A stretch of DNA of 64,000 nucleotides, taken from Ampelomyces quisqualis (lineage: Eukaryota > Ascomycota > Dothideomycetes > Pleosporales > Phaeosphaeriaceae). The stretch spans positions 2,852,001 through 2,916,000 of the forward strand of contig JAGTXZ010000020.1 of NCBI GenBank assembly GCA_018398575.1, written 5' to 3'. The notes beneath the pieces are model-generated. The model saw nothing but the letters and a program-made list of their open reading frames with translations. It had not been told where the DNA came from and did not search any database. Below, piece by piece: positions 35,800 to 47,517 of the stretch; the stretch's first letter is position 1; every line of letters begins with the position of its first letter. The translations under genes were made by a program, and so were the position numbers.

Positions 35800-37003
35800 G
35801 CATAGAATAAGTAACTATCTCTATAACAGTACAAGACATAATAGTACAAGCTATCTAGATAAGATGCAATAGCGTCCTTAAGTTAGTTATTAAGGACAAG
35901 TTTAATTAGATAATTATTAACAACTTCCTAGACCTAGAAGAATAATAGATTAAGAAATAATTGCTGTTAAACAGCCTTAAGGGAACGCCTACCTAGCAAG
36001 AAGTATGCAACTTCTTAGCAGCTAGACCCTCTAATAATAGGAAAAGAAAGTCTCCTATAAGCGCAGACCTAGACTTAGTATTACTAGTAAGAAATTTGCA
36101 GAAACAAGTTGCAAGGCTTACAGCCTAAGCAACTCTAGAAACTTCTAGCTTTGTACAGACCTCCTTAGAAAGCTTTCTTCTGCTCTAGAAGACTTACAAA
36201 GTCTCTAACCTAGAGGCGTATAAAGAAAATTAAAAGGATTACTGCATCTTTAAGGCCTAAATAAAGTACAAACTAGAACACAACAGCGTAAGACTAGGCT
36301 CTTAAGCAGGCTATATCTTTAACTACCTTAAGAGGTTAGCAGCTAGTGTAGCCTTATCTTAGGTAACCTAGAACCTTTAGGGCTCTAGAGAAGAACTTTA
36401 GGACTTCTTAGACAACTAATTTAGTAACAAGCTACATAATAAAAGATTATAAAGGAAACTCTAAATAATCTAACAGAATAAATCTTCCTTCTAGAACTTT
36501 AACGTAGAGTTTATAAGGCTAGCCTATAACGCAAGCGAGGAAGACAACAAAGCAAACCTAAAAACAAGGTACTTAAGCGCTATCTAGCCAGACCTACAAG
36601 ATAGAATAATTTCTATAGAGACTAAACCTAAATAGGAAATCTACAACCTTATAGACAGGGTAGCAATTATTAAAGAAAACTTATATAGGGCAAAACTTAG
36701 TAGTAAGTACACTAAAAGACAGAACGTTAGGGAACTTATAGATTAGGAACCTACAAGAGGACATTCTAAGAGGACTAAGAAAAAATCCTCTAAAGAGAAG
36801 AAAGCTAAGTAGGCTACTGCAGAAGAGTAGTCTTACTAGAGACAAAACAACTTATGCCTTTACTATAGTAAGTTAGGACACTACGCTAGCAAATACAAAC
36901 TGTTTCTGCCTTTAAAACCTGCTAAGGCTGCAGTAGCTAAGGCACAGGGTAAGGAAGAAAAGAACGTGTTAGAAGACACCTTAAGCTTAGAAAATAAGTA
37001 ACT
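35800..37003 (+). pseudogene. Family B gag
   Basis: A frame with RIP stops, ending in a Lys-rich linker (RTKKKSSKEKKAK) and a knuckle near 36849-36895: CLYYSKLGHYASKYKL, a mutated C-x2-C-x4-H-x4-C. Then LKPAKAAVAKAQGKEEK to about 37003. Typical Ty3 gag layout. Confidence 0.75.
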
Positions 37004-37019
37004 TTTGTCTAAAGGCGCA

Positions 37020-38230
37020 GACAAGAGTATAGTAATACAACACTAAGAGAGAATAAGAGATTTTAACAATTCTAGAAGAAATAGCTAGATAGAGAACTTA
37101 TTACTATATACACTATTGTTAATAAAACAACAGTTACTTCTATAATAATTAACACTAGGTATCTTACCTACGCTATAACCTTAACTAAGTTTATCTATAA
37201 GAATAAGTTAGAGCGTAAGTTAATAGCCTTAAGAGAAATTATTAGAATTGCTAGAGCCTAGTCTTAGATAAAGACAGCTGTCTAGATAAGAATTAACATT
37301 AATAGGTACAAGGAGACACTGTAGGCCTATAAACTAGACAGAGACAAAGAATACAACCTAGTCCTAGGTTAACTATAGATAAACTAGCATAATATTACTG
37401 TTGTACTAGCAAAGAAATTAATATATATCTACTCTACTTAGACGTAAGTAAGAAGTTAGGAGGGAAGGAAATCTCTTCTACTGCAGAGCATTATAGTAGC
37501 TGCGTACTCTGCTTAGCTATAATAGGGCTAGAAGGATAAGTCTATTTGCCTTTACGCTGCGTTAATAGCAGATATCTAAAAGGCCCTAAAAACTAAGCTC
37601 TAAGTAGACCCTAGGTTAGTGCTCCTAGATTACCTAAAGGGGGAATACAAAACCTTCCTACGCAAGGAAGTAAACTAACTCCCTCTAGTAAGAGGACCTA
37701 CTATTAATTATTCTATTAAGCTAGTAGAAAAAGAATAAACTTAGGACAAGTACAAGAAGAACCCAAAGTATAGGAAATAATGCAGCAGCGTACCTAGTTA
37801 TATTTAGAAACAATACCTAACGCTAGGAAGTAACTAATAGAAGGTATGCAAGAATACTGCAATAGACAGAGCCTAAGACTAGAAGCACTAGTAGAGAGCA
37901 GAGAGGGAAGAAGATGCCTACATCTATTCTATTAGCTAACCTGTAACTACTCTAGCTAGTTAATAGCTAAGACATAACTAGCAGTTAACAGTCTCTAGGC
38001 TCTAGATATAAAGAACCTAAATGCTAAATAAGAGAACTAACGTAACAATCCTACTAAGCGCCTAGAATAACCTAGGAACAAAAAGAGAAGAGTCTAGAAG
38101 CTTAGCGTTAACAGATTAATAGCTAAAGAATACAAGAGGAAGAGCCTAGATTAACTCTAGATATTTAGCTACTTAAGCTAGGCAACAGCTAGTTAAGACA
38201 CAGCGTAGCACAAATCTTCAGAAGGCCTAG
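37020..38230 (+). pseudogene. Family B truncated pol-like frame
   Basis: The start looks like the protease-to-RT region of Ty3 elements, and near 37640-37720 reads EVN.LPLVRGPTINYSIKL, the 'LPPHRPYDHAIEL' block just before RT. After this the frame turns into Gln/Lys/Arg-rich text that is not RT, and I find no YxDD, RNase H or integrase signature before the 3' LTR. This supports a deletion derivative. Confidence 0.5.
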
Positions 38231-38399
38231 GAAAACTTAAGGAAGAGGTATAGGATTCTAGTATTAGGACTGCGCTAGACTATAAAGGCTAGCAAGAATA
38301 TTAGCGTGCGTAAGAGAGGTACAGCTATAAGAACCTATAAGCCTAAGACATAGAGCGCAACATCTAGTCTAATATATAAGCAGTATTAAAGAATACAAG

Positions 38400-39330
38400 A
38401 TTAGTTTTATAAGGTCTAAGCTTAGTAATAGGATAAAGGCAGAGACTATAAAGAAAAGTCTATTACTATAGAAATTGCTTATAAGCGCTACATAGGAACT
38501 ACAGCAAAGACACTATACGCTAGAGCCTACCTTTCTACTGTTAGAGAGCGCAATAGTTACTATTACTAAACAATTAGTCTTAGCTTATACCTTTGCGTTA
38601 TACGTAGGCTTCTTATAGATATTAGACTCTATTACATTAAGGTAACAGAGTAGCCTGTTAGTAGTATAGAGGGCGTTGCTAACGTAAGAAACCTAGAAGC
38701 CTACGCTAGAGATCTGTATATTATACTCTTTAGCCTAATTAAATGTTAGTAGAATGCACATAACGCCTTAGGAAAACAAACTCTAACAGAGAAGAAACAA
38801 ATTAAAAAGAACTTACATTAGTATAGAGCTGCTGTACGCTAGCGCTAACATTATTAAGCTTGCAAATAATAGTGTCTTGCTTAACAAGGAGCTGCTAGAA
38901 GAGCTAGTAGATATCTACTAGGACATTAACCTTGTTAACCTTGCGCGTTAGACTCTAGTAGCTAGACTTGTTGCTACTGCAAGACTTTGCTTAAGCAGCC
39001 CTAAGCTTGTTAACAAAGTTAGACTAGAGACTAGCAATTGTATACTGCGTTAACAGCTACTTAACTTTAGAATTGCAAGCAAGCGCGTTACAAAGCAAAA
39101 TAACTACAATCTTAAGGTAATTGTTAATCTAGAAAGCTATTAGAATTAACCTAGAAAGTAAGAGAATATAGCAGTTAACTTACAGGCCTGCACGTAATAT
39201 AAGCGTCCTTGCACTAAGAGCAAGTACTCTTACTATAAGTAATTGCGCACTTAGACTTGTTACTCTTAAGCTAAGCAATAGCGCAGCCTAAACAATACAG
39301 CAGGTTAAGCTTAGCCTTAATAACAATATC
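38400..39330 (-). pseudogene. Antisense accessory frame of family B
   Basis: A minus-strand frame between the truncated pol and the 3' LTR, broken by RIP-type stops. Contains KSKCAITYSKSTC and directly after it CS.CKDAYITC (39222-39190), again C-x2-C-x6-C, followed by RPV. Downstream text is rich in Leu, Gln and Ser. It shares position, direction and motif spacing with the antisense frames of families A and C. No function can be named. Confidence 0.45.
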
Positions 39331-39670
39331 TAGTCTATTCTATTACTAGTTAGCAATATGCCTAGACCTAGCTTAGCGCCTTAGATATAAAACTTATAAT
39401 AGGAGGGTTAGCAGCATAACGCTTAGCTAGAGAACTATAAAGAGTGCGTAGGCTTAGTATCTTTGCAGATAATAGTACAGGCAAGAGAGATGCGTAGGCT
39501 AACAAAAAGGGTAACGCGCAAGCAATATATATAGAAGGCAAGGCTAATATAGTATATAGTGCTACCTAAAAAGAGAAGTAAGAGTGTAGAATAATAGATC
39601 TAGGTAGAGTAATTTTTGTTTTAATGTTCGCGCAAGTCTAAGCGCGCCTAGCGCTAGAGTAGAGGGATTA

Positions 39671-39928
39671 TATAATAGGCTGCTACCTAGTTAGTTCTTA
39701 GTTACAGAAAAACCTTAGCTTACTAAACTAGAACACTAAAAAGGTTCTAAACTAGAACGCAAAAAATCCTCTAGGCTAGAACACCAAAAACAGTTCCAGA
39801 CCAGAGCGCCTAAACCCTCTAGTCTAGACTGCCTTAGGACTATAAAAACCTTCTAGGTAGCAATTAGGATAGGTTACAAATTTACGTCTTTATTTCCTAG
39901 CATCTACTCTTAGAGTCTGCCCCTTATA
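39671..39928 (+). repeat. Family B 3' LTR
   Basis: TATAATAGGCTGC ... GCCCCTTATA; direct repeat of 35493-35750 with transition differences only. Confidence 0.9.
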
Positions 39929-39933
39929 AAGAC

Positions 39934-42900
39934 AACGCATAGCCTTAGTATAGAGCTATACTATAAGATTAGCTAAGGGCTATTTTAAGCTACAATATTT
40001 ATTAGATACTAATTAAGAGTAATTCTAGAACGCTAAGCAAATAATTAAGCTACTTAAGTCTTACTTTATTACAGGTAACAAGGTAGCTAAAAGCTGTGCA
40101 GCCTTTAATTAAATGCAGATAACTAAAGAGAAAACGTTCCCTTTGTTTAAAGCTAGGTTTTTAAGTTCTGCAGTTAAGAGACAAGTACCTCCTTTAGAGT
40201 AGTTTTACTACTTATAGACAAAAATTACGCTAGGACTACAAGCCTCTAACCTAGGATTTAGGCACTAATAGAAGAACTTATTTAATTAGATAGTAGAACA
40301 CTTTACTGCCTATAATATAGAGTAGAAGAACAATTCTAACTTAAGTATGTTACTAGCTGCTGCTAAATTCCTAATTAGGTAGGCTTTGCAAACTAATTTA
40401 GAGCTAAATTAGACTACTACCTCTAGCGCTCTAACACATTCTGCGCTAGCCTATTAATCTACTACAGTACACTTTCCTATAAAGACTTCTAAGCTAGAAT
40501 AATAGAAGACTCCTAGTAGTTATTATAATTGCAGTAAGCTAGGACACTACTTTAGTAACTACATAAAACTTTGTATGCGTTAGATTAAAGCTATAGAAGT
40601 AGATAAGTTTAAAGATGCTTAAGAGCAACCTAACTAGAAGGTGTATTATATAGGAAATAGAAGCGCCTAAGAAAATACTTCTCTTTAGGCCTAAGCTATT
40701 ATAATTTATCTTACCTTAACCTTTCTTATTTGTTTTGCAGTCCTTATTTTCTTATACCTACGCTTCTTTACAACTAAGGTATTAGCTTACGCCTTAATAC
40801 TCTTGTTAACACTAGTGCTTAAAGTTTTTTATTTTTAAATTTACAAATTGTTTTATCTGTTTTTAAAGCTTTACATTAACCTATCTAAAAGCTCCTCTTC
40901 TAAGTTTAGGTGCGTAGCTTTAAAGATTAGATTACTTCTGTAGTTACTTAATATATTTAACTACACTTAAATATTAATAGCTAAAAGATTTTAAACTATC
41001 TATTCTTTATCTTTAACTTTAGGTCTTAGGATTGTATACTTAGCCTCTAATAGTTAAGGTAATTTAAGATTTAATTAGATACAAATAGGTTACAGTTTAT
41101 TTAGCTATCTAAGTACCTCTATTCTTATAATCCTTTACTCTTTATTTCTACTGTTCTATATTAAGCTATAGTGCTAGCTACTATCTATCTTAATGTGCAA
41201 TAACGTAACGCTCTATAGGAAAAAGAAGACTATTATACCTAAAACAGTCCTTACTATTGTTCTTCTCCTTCTATTTATTGTCTTAAGGGATGCTTAAAGC
41301 TCTTATTAGCCTAAAAATTCTTAGAGATTCTTTATACCCTAACTAAGCAACCCTGCTTAGAGTCTAAACTTTCTTTAACTACCTGCATTGCTCTTATTTC
41401 TGCTAATGCATTCTACTTTATTATAAAGAAGCCCTAAAACAAGTTCTTTACAACTAGCCTATATAAGATTAACAGGATCCTTGCCTCTAAGGACAACGCA
41501 GCTAATTAATGCTAATTAGATAAGTAATTACCTGCCTGTTACTCTTAGTATTAGGATGTATTTAGCAAGATAGCAGCTAACTAATTACCTCTTTATTGTC
41601 TATACAATTATAAGATTATCTTTAAAGAACTATTACTAAATACGTTTAGTCTTCTATACAAGCAAAATTAGGAGGAGCTTAAAGCTACTAAGGCCTACGT
41701 CTAGGAACACCTTTAGAAGAGTTTTATTAAGGCTAGCTAAAGTTCTTTTACTTTACTTATCCTTTGTGTATGCAAACTAAATAGAGATATACGTATCTGT
41801 GTAGACTACTAGAAGATTAACACTCTTACGCGCAAGGACGTTTATCTAATTCTTTGCATTAATAAGCTGCTATTACGTCCCTCTAAAGCTAAGATCTTTA
41901 CTAAGTTTAACATTAGAGCTGCCTTTAACAAAATTTGTATAGATTCTAATTCTAAAGAGTATACTACTTTCTAAACCTATTACAGTACCTACAAGTGTAA
42001 GGTGCTCTCTTTTGGCTTGTGCAATAGACTAGCAACGTATTAGCGCTATATAAATAACATACTAATTAATTATCTTAATAATTTCTATATTGCGTATCTT
42101 AATAACATTCTAATCTACTTAGAGGATATAAACGCACATTAGAAACACGTCTAAAAGGTTCTAGAGCGCCTACGTACTGCAGGACTCTAAGTAGACATTT
42201 AGAAGAGTAAATTCTATATAACCTGCATAAGGTATTTAGGTTACGTTTTAATAAACTAGGGCACTAAAGTTAACTCTAACAAGGTAGAAGTACTCTAAAA
42301 CTAGGCTAAACCTACTACAATTACTAGCGTTAAGTTATTTCTTAGGTTTGCTAGTTTCTATTAATAATTTATTAAGGATTTCTTCTGTGTAGCTAAACTA
42401 ATTATTAAGCTTTAAAGTCCTGCTATACTATTCAAATAGACTACAGACTACTAATAGGCTTTTAATTAGATTAAAGCCTTACTTCTAGTAATTCCTACGC
42501 TATTTTATTTTTATCCTAAGTATAACACAAAATTAGAAACTAACGCGTTAGATAGAGTAATAGTAGGAGTACTCTCTTAGAAGCACTCTAATAACAAGTA
42601 GTATCCTATAGCGTTCTATAGTTACGCTCTATTTAGGGCTAAGCTTAATTAAGAAATATATAACAAAGAACTTTTTGCTATTCTAAAAGCGTTTAAGAAG
42701 TAAAGAGCTAAACTTACTTCTATATAGAGCTAAATCTAAGTGTATTTAGATTACTACTTCTTAGAATACTTTATAACTACTAAAGTTCTTAATGTACGTT
42801 AAGCACAATAGATAGAGATTATTGCCTCTTTTAATTTCTGTATTAAGTACACGCTTAGCAAGCTTAACAAGTAAGCTAATATCTTAAGCTAAAGGAAACA

Positions 42901-44620
42901 GAACGTTAGTAAGGTTAAGGCTTCCTAACAAGATAATAGATCTTGTGTACTTCTAGAACTTAAACGCCTAAACCTCTAGGTTAACTCTAAACTAGCCTAG
43001 AACTACGTCTATACTTAGCTAAAGATTAATATATTAGCTATTTTAGTTTACTCTATTAGTGCCCTCTTAAACATTAACTCTTTAGAACTAATTAAAGCTC
43101 TACTAGTAGAGAATTGCTACTCTTTTAAGGAAGAACGCCTTACATTGCTATAGCTATATTATATCTAAGAAGAACTACTGCTATATTACTTACGCCTATA
43201 TATACTTAAGAATTCTCCTTTATGCACTTAACTAATTAGAGAGGCTTACAATTAGGTATCTACTGCTTATCTAAGTACTATAAAGACATATTAGCTTCTA
43301 TTTTAGTAGTATTATTAGAAAGGTATAGAAGCTATATGTAAATACTATGTATAAAACTGCGTTACTTATTAAAGATCCTATCTAAGACAGCTCTAATCCT
43401 AAGGTTTCCTTTATTTGTTACTAATTCTTAATTAGCCTATGCAGCATCTGTATATAGATTTTAAGACCTTTCTAAAAGACTGTTATAGCTATAATTAGAT
43501 TATAGTAATTATTAATTGTCTATCTAAGTAAGCTGGTTTTATTTCTTACTATAAAATAATTAACTTTTAAAAAATAGCTTACTTGTTTATCTAATAGGTA
43601 TACTAATTTAGCTATACGCCTAAAAGTATAGTGTCTAACTGCAGACTCTAGTTTGTATCCTAATTCTAGTCTAAGTTCTGTAAGATCCTAAGCGTGCAAC
43701 TTAAGCTTTCTACAGCCTACTATAAACAAACTAATAGACAAACTAAGATTATAAATAAGTATATTAATTAACAATTAAGGCCTTTTGTATCTTATTACTA
43801 GGATAACTAGAGTAACCTCTTGCTAATAATTAATTAAGCCTAAGCTACGCTGCTGCACTCTGCAATTAGTATAGCGCTGTATTAGCTTTTGTTTAGATCT
43901 AAACTATAATAGAGCTAGGATAAGGTATTATTTCTCTTAAAACACAAAGATATAAATGTTAAGAATACTTTAACCTTAGCTTCTTGCATGCATAAAGCCT
44001 AGTGCACAGCTAAAGATAATATAGAGAAGGCGCAGCAACAGATAGCTACTAAAGTAAACAAAAATTGTTAACCTGTTAATTAGGTAGTAGGTAATAAGGT
44101 TTACCTCTTAACCTAAAACCTATCTATTACTTACTTAAGCTGCAAACTTGCTAAATTGTAGGAAGGCTCCTTTAAAGTTCTAGAACAAGTTAGCTATTTA
44201 TTCTAACTAAAGCTACCTAAAGGTTCTAAGATTTATAATATGTTTACTCTAGACGTCTTTTATAAGGACTTCAATAACCCCCTGCTTAGTTAGCTAAGCC
44301 TAAACTTATCTAGTATCCTAATTTAAGGTGTTAAAGAGTAGAAAGTAGAAGAGATTTTAGCTAGCAAGCTATACTACTCTATCTTAAAGTATTGCGTAAA
44401 ATAAGTAGGCTATAATCCTACCTCTACTTAGTATAATGTCTTAAACTTTATAGGCGCCTTATACATGTTGCAAGTGTTTTACAAACGCTATTTAAAATAG
44501 CTAAAACTCTTACAAGCGTTAGCTAAGTAGATTATAGTACAAGAAAAAGAAGTTAAAGATCTTATAGCATTATAAGACAATTATGTTAGGAAAATTAAAC
44601 TTAATATTACAACTACTATA
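39934..44620 (+). pseudogene. Family A gag end and pol in A3
   Basis: Continues the gag interrupted at 35492. Knuckle remnant YYNCSKLGHYFSNY at 40521-40562. Pol follows with the RT box at 42095-42121 and LETNALDRVIVGVLS near 42530. The chromodomain and tail end near 44500-44620. RIP-stopped throughout. Confidence 0.8.
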
Positions 44621-44729
44621 CTAGTAGGTAACAGCTATTAATAATAAGAGTCTTACTCTTCTATTAGATCTAATAGTAGACTATTACTGCTACTAGTAGG
44701 ACGTTCTTAATTATTTAAATTCCTAGGTA

Positions 44730-45342
44730 CAGATACTAACGTACTACCTAGTTGTCTTCTGTTCTAGCTCTGCTTGCTGCAAGTACTAGCTTCTTACGCT
44801 ACCTTTTACGCCTCCTTCTACTCTACTAACTATTTAGCTCTTAATACTATTATAACATCTACTAGCTAGGTAACTATACTAGTTAACCTAGCTGTGCTTT
44901 TCCTAAGCGCTCTAACCTCTTTAGCTATCTCTCTAACCTCTCTAGCTAGCTCCTCCCTCTAGTAATAAGCGCTAACTAATAAGTTAGCGTTATTTAAGTT
45001 AGCTACTTGTGCAGTGCTTACTTACACTATAGTAGCTAACTAAAATGCTGCGTCTTTAACAGCAACTTCTTACTCTAACATAACTTTATTAGACTTGTCT
45101 CTACTTAGAGTAGTAAACCTGTAGTTAAGGGCTTTAAAAAAGCTATTATACTTTTAGCCTGTATATAAAAAAACTAAGTAACACTTTTTATTTAAGAGCG
45201 TGTAGTATATACACTTCTTAGAGATGTTTAAATAGAATCTAAACTTAATATTAAACTAGCTGCAGGTAAAAGCTCTTGCAGCCTGCAGGTAAATAACCTA
45301 ATAGGCTAGAAAATAAGCTTTAGAAGGAACAAGAATAGGTAT
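44730..45342 (-). pseudogene. Antisense accessory frame of family A (A3 copy)
   Basis: Third copy of the frame described at 27190-27900. The start codon is mutated to ATA (45342-45340) and the Cys motif region (about 45182-45214) is damaged. Conservation of layout in three independent insertions shows it is part of the family, not a chance frame. Confidence 0.6.
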
Positions 45343-45664
45343 TGTGTGTATCTGTAAAACAGTTAGCTAGTAATTAAATTAGGAAGGCAGTTAGATAGCT
45401 ATAGGTATACAAACGTATAGAAGAAGAGTATAAAGAAGTAGTATACTAAGAGCTAGTCTTGTATATATGCTCTAAAAACTTTAGGTAAAGTTAGAAAAAC
45501 AAACGCGCTGCTGCGCTAAGTAAAATAACAATAAACAGCTATAACGCGTTATTAGAAATTTAAAGTTAAGGTAAATAAGACTTTAGAAAATTTTAAAAGG
45601 CATCTAAAAGCGCACTAATACAGACCTAATTAATAGAGACTATTAATTTTAAGAAGAGAAGTAA

Positions 45665-45964
45665 TGTAACAAGCATATGCAAATATATGTTACATTTAAT
45701 ACCTTATAAAGGCTTAGTAACAGATTATGTAGAGGGCTAGCAGATTAGAACTAATAGCGCTCTAACAGCGCTCTAACTTAGCTCTTACGCCTACTATAAA
45801 TATAAGCCTATAGCATTAGATAGAGGATAAGTTTCTCTTGTTCTTCTGTACAAGACCTATAGGTATATAGCTAATCTAGAATCTCTAATACAACACGCAC
45901 TCCTATATGCCTCTGATACGTATCTAATTTGATCCTAATAGCTGTACCTACCTGCGTTGTTACA
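45665..45964 (+). repeat. Family A LTR (3' LTR of A3)
   Basis: Starts TGTAACAAGCATATGC, ends GTTGTTACA, then ATTTG. A purine tract, aagaagagaagtaa, precedes it. Confidence 0.92.
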
Positions 45965-45969
45965 ATTTG

Positions 45970-46140
45970 TATGTATAGTTATAAGCTTTTAATTTAGCTA
46001 CTTACCTTTATTTTCTTTAACATAGTATTATATAGCTTTAAAAGCTCTTTCTTACGTATCTAGTATAGAATAATATTCTAGAACTAGGTGAATTATCTAG
46101 CTATGAAGGATAAAAGCTATATATATAAAGAATAAAATAT
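45970..46140. other. AT-rich border between repeat block and gene-rich DNA
   Basis: Continues the host or older-repeat sequence that flanked A3 on its left. No gene is visible. The change to normal base use is complete by about 46150. Confidence 0.6.
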
Positions 46141-46884
46141 AGTGCATTCGTTAATCTACAAGAGGGACAGACTGTGCAATTTCTTCAACACTCATCAGCC
46201 GTTCCTGTACCGCGTATCTATGCATTGTACCAGAAGCCAGGACCTCACCACGACACATACAGCTACATCATTATGGAGCGCATTAGAGGTCCTACCCTAG
46301 TTTCTGTATGGTCTAAAATTGGTCAAAGAGAAAAAGAGGCAGTAGCTTCAAAGCTCCACCGTGTCTTTCAAGAGATGCGTAGGCTAGAATCACCAGGAGG
46401 ATACTGCAGCCTTGATCGCCGTGGATTAACAGATTCACTTTTCGACTCTGGGGATGATTCAACATCATTCGATGGACCATTCAATACCGAGTTAGACTTG
46501 AATGAGGCTATGATCGCTAGGTACGCTAGTGAAGGTCATTCTAAGCACAAGACGCAGCACTTCTCGCGCGCTTTCGAGGATATCTTCCAGAACCACGCTC
46601 CGGTCTTCACGCATGCGGATTTCCAGCGAAAGAACGTTATGTTCCGGAAGCCTCTCGCAAAAGCAGAGCATGGCCTAGTTCAGTGGGACTCGACAGACCT
46701 AGAGCTTGTGATTATCGACTGGGAATTTGCTGGATGGTATCCAAGCTACTGGGAGTACTCAAGAGCGCTCTTTGGGTGCGGAGCTTGGAAAGATGACTGG
46801 ATTGCTTGGATCGAGAAAATGTTGGAACCGTATCGGAACGAATATGCCTGGGTACTGCTATTTCTCACAGACCTGTTTTCATAA
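46141..46884 (+). pseudogene. APH-family phosphotransferase, N-terminally truncated at the repeat border
   Basis: Aminoglycoside phosphotransferase/choline kinase-like fold (APH family). Fungal members are abundant and their substrates mostly unknown. Seen: FVNLQEGQTVQFLQ, the hinge YSYIIMERIRGPTL, the catalytic loop HADFQRKNVM (HxDxxxxN, about 46611-46640) and the metal-binding IIDWEFAGW, ending at a normal family C-terminus (FLTDLFS, stop at 46882). The reading frame is open upstream to about 46129 but has no ATG; the first start-like codon is GTG at 46174, which a fungus would not normally use. The ATP-binding N-terminal lobe's first strands, some 30-50 residues, are absent or RIP-destroyed. 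A short first exon ending in an intron with acceptor at 46141-46142 cannot be excluded. Confidence 0.75.
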
Positions 46885-47517
46885 GATCCCCTACAAATTT
46901 AACATCCTACAGTTGTATGCGTTCTGGTCTCCTTACGTATGAGTCAATGTTGTGAGGATGCTATTGAGCTAGGGATTAGCATCTCAACATGTTCAAGGAG
47001 GGCTTTAGGGTAATTCATTGGTGTTCATGTTCCTGTCCTACAGACTGGCCTCATCAATCGTGAGATTACGTGAAGCATTGAATCTGGCATACTAGGGCAC
47101 GATAGAATGGTATGGGATTTAACCAGTGACTACTGCTGTAAGGCATCGGCAGACTTGTGCACGGATGCACTTGGGAAGACTAGGTCGATCTTGCGCATAC
47201 AAGGCAATGAGAATCTACCCTGTTGCTACCTAGCACAGTATAAATCCTACTCCAACTTATTTCTTCTACTATTGTACCTTTTTTGTTCTGACAACTGCCG
47301 GCGAAACGTACCTACTCACTCACCTCATTTCAACAGCGTCTTGTTCAAAGTGTGTACTCAACGTGTATACCTTTGAGATACACTGTGCGTCGCCTGCATC
47401 GTGGACAATGATCTCACGCAAACTGATCTTATCTTTATACGAATACTTCAGCTTCTTCTTTGTAACGAAGCATGCAGCCTGTTTTAGAATCACTTGCCAC
47501 CTCGATCAACCGATTCT
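46885..47517. other. Intergenic, no gene seen
   Basis: Normal base composition. Several short frames on the plus strand, none with recognisable domains, good starts or introns. It probably holds the 3' ends of the converging phosphotransferase and P450 transcripts. Confidence 0.6.

Larger units (their letters stand above)
35493..39928 (+). mobile_element. Family B, complete 4.4 kb Ty3-like element nested in A3
   Basis: 4436 bp flanked by AAGAC on both sides (35488-35492, 39929-39933). The unoccupied site in copy A1 has AAGAC once, which confirms the insertion. LTRs 35493-35750 and 39671-39928, each 258 bp; the differences I see between them are all C/T or G/A. Internal: gag with a zinc knuckle, a protease/early-RT-like stretch, no visible YxDD box or integrase, then an antisense Cys-motif frame. 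The short length and missing enzyme boxes suggest a non-autonomous derivative that would depend on an element such as A or C. Confidence 0.88.
34411..45964 (+). mobile_element. Family A chromovirus, copy A3, carrying a nested family B element
   Basis: ATTTG before (34406-34410) and after (45965-45969) is an exact 5 bp target duplication. LTRs: 34411-34710 and 45665-45964. The total is 11.55 kb; removing the nested B (35493-39928 plus one AAGAC) leaves about 7.1 kb, the normal family length. gag is split by B. Zinc knuckle remnant at 40521-40562, RT box at 42095-42121 (YLNNILIY), chromodomain around 44390-44470, and the antisense accessory frame at 45342-44730. Confidence 0.93.

Noticed and set aside
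46174..46884. Phosphotransferase as a complete 236-residue gene
   Set aside because: Its first codon is GTG and the frame runs on upstream into conserved family sequence, so the true N-terminus is missing.
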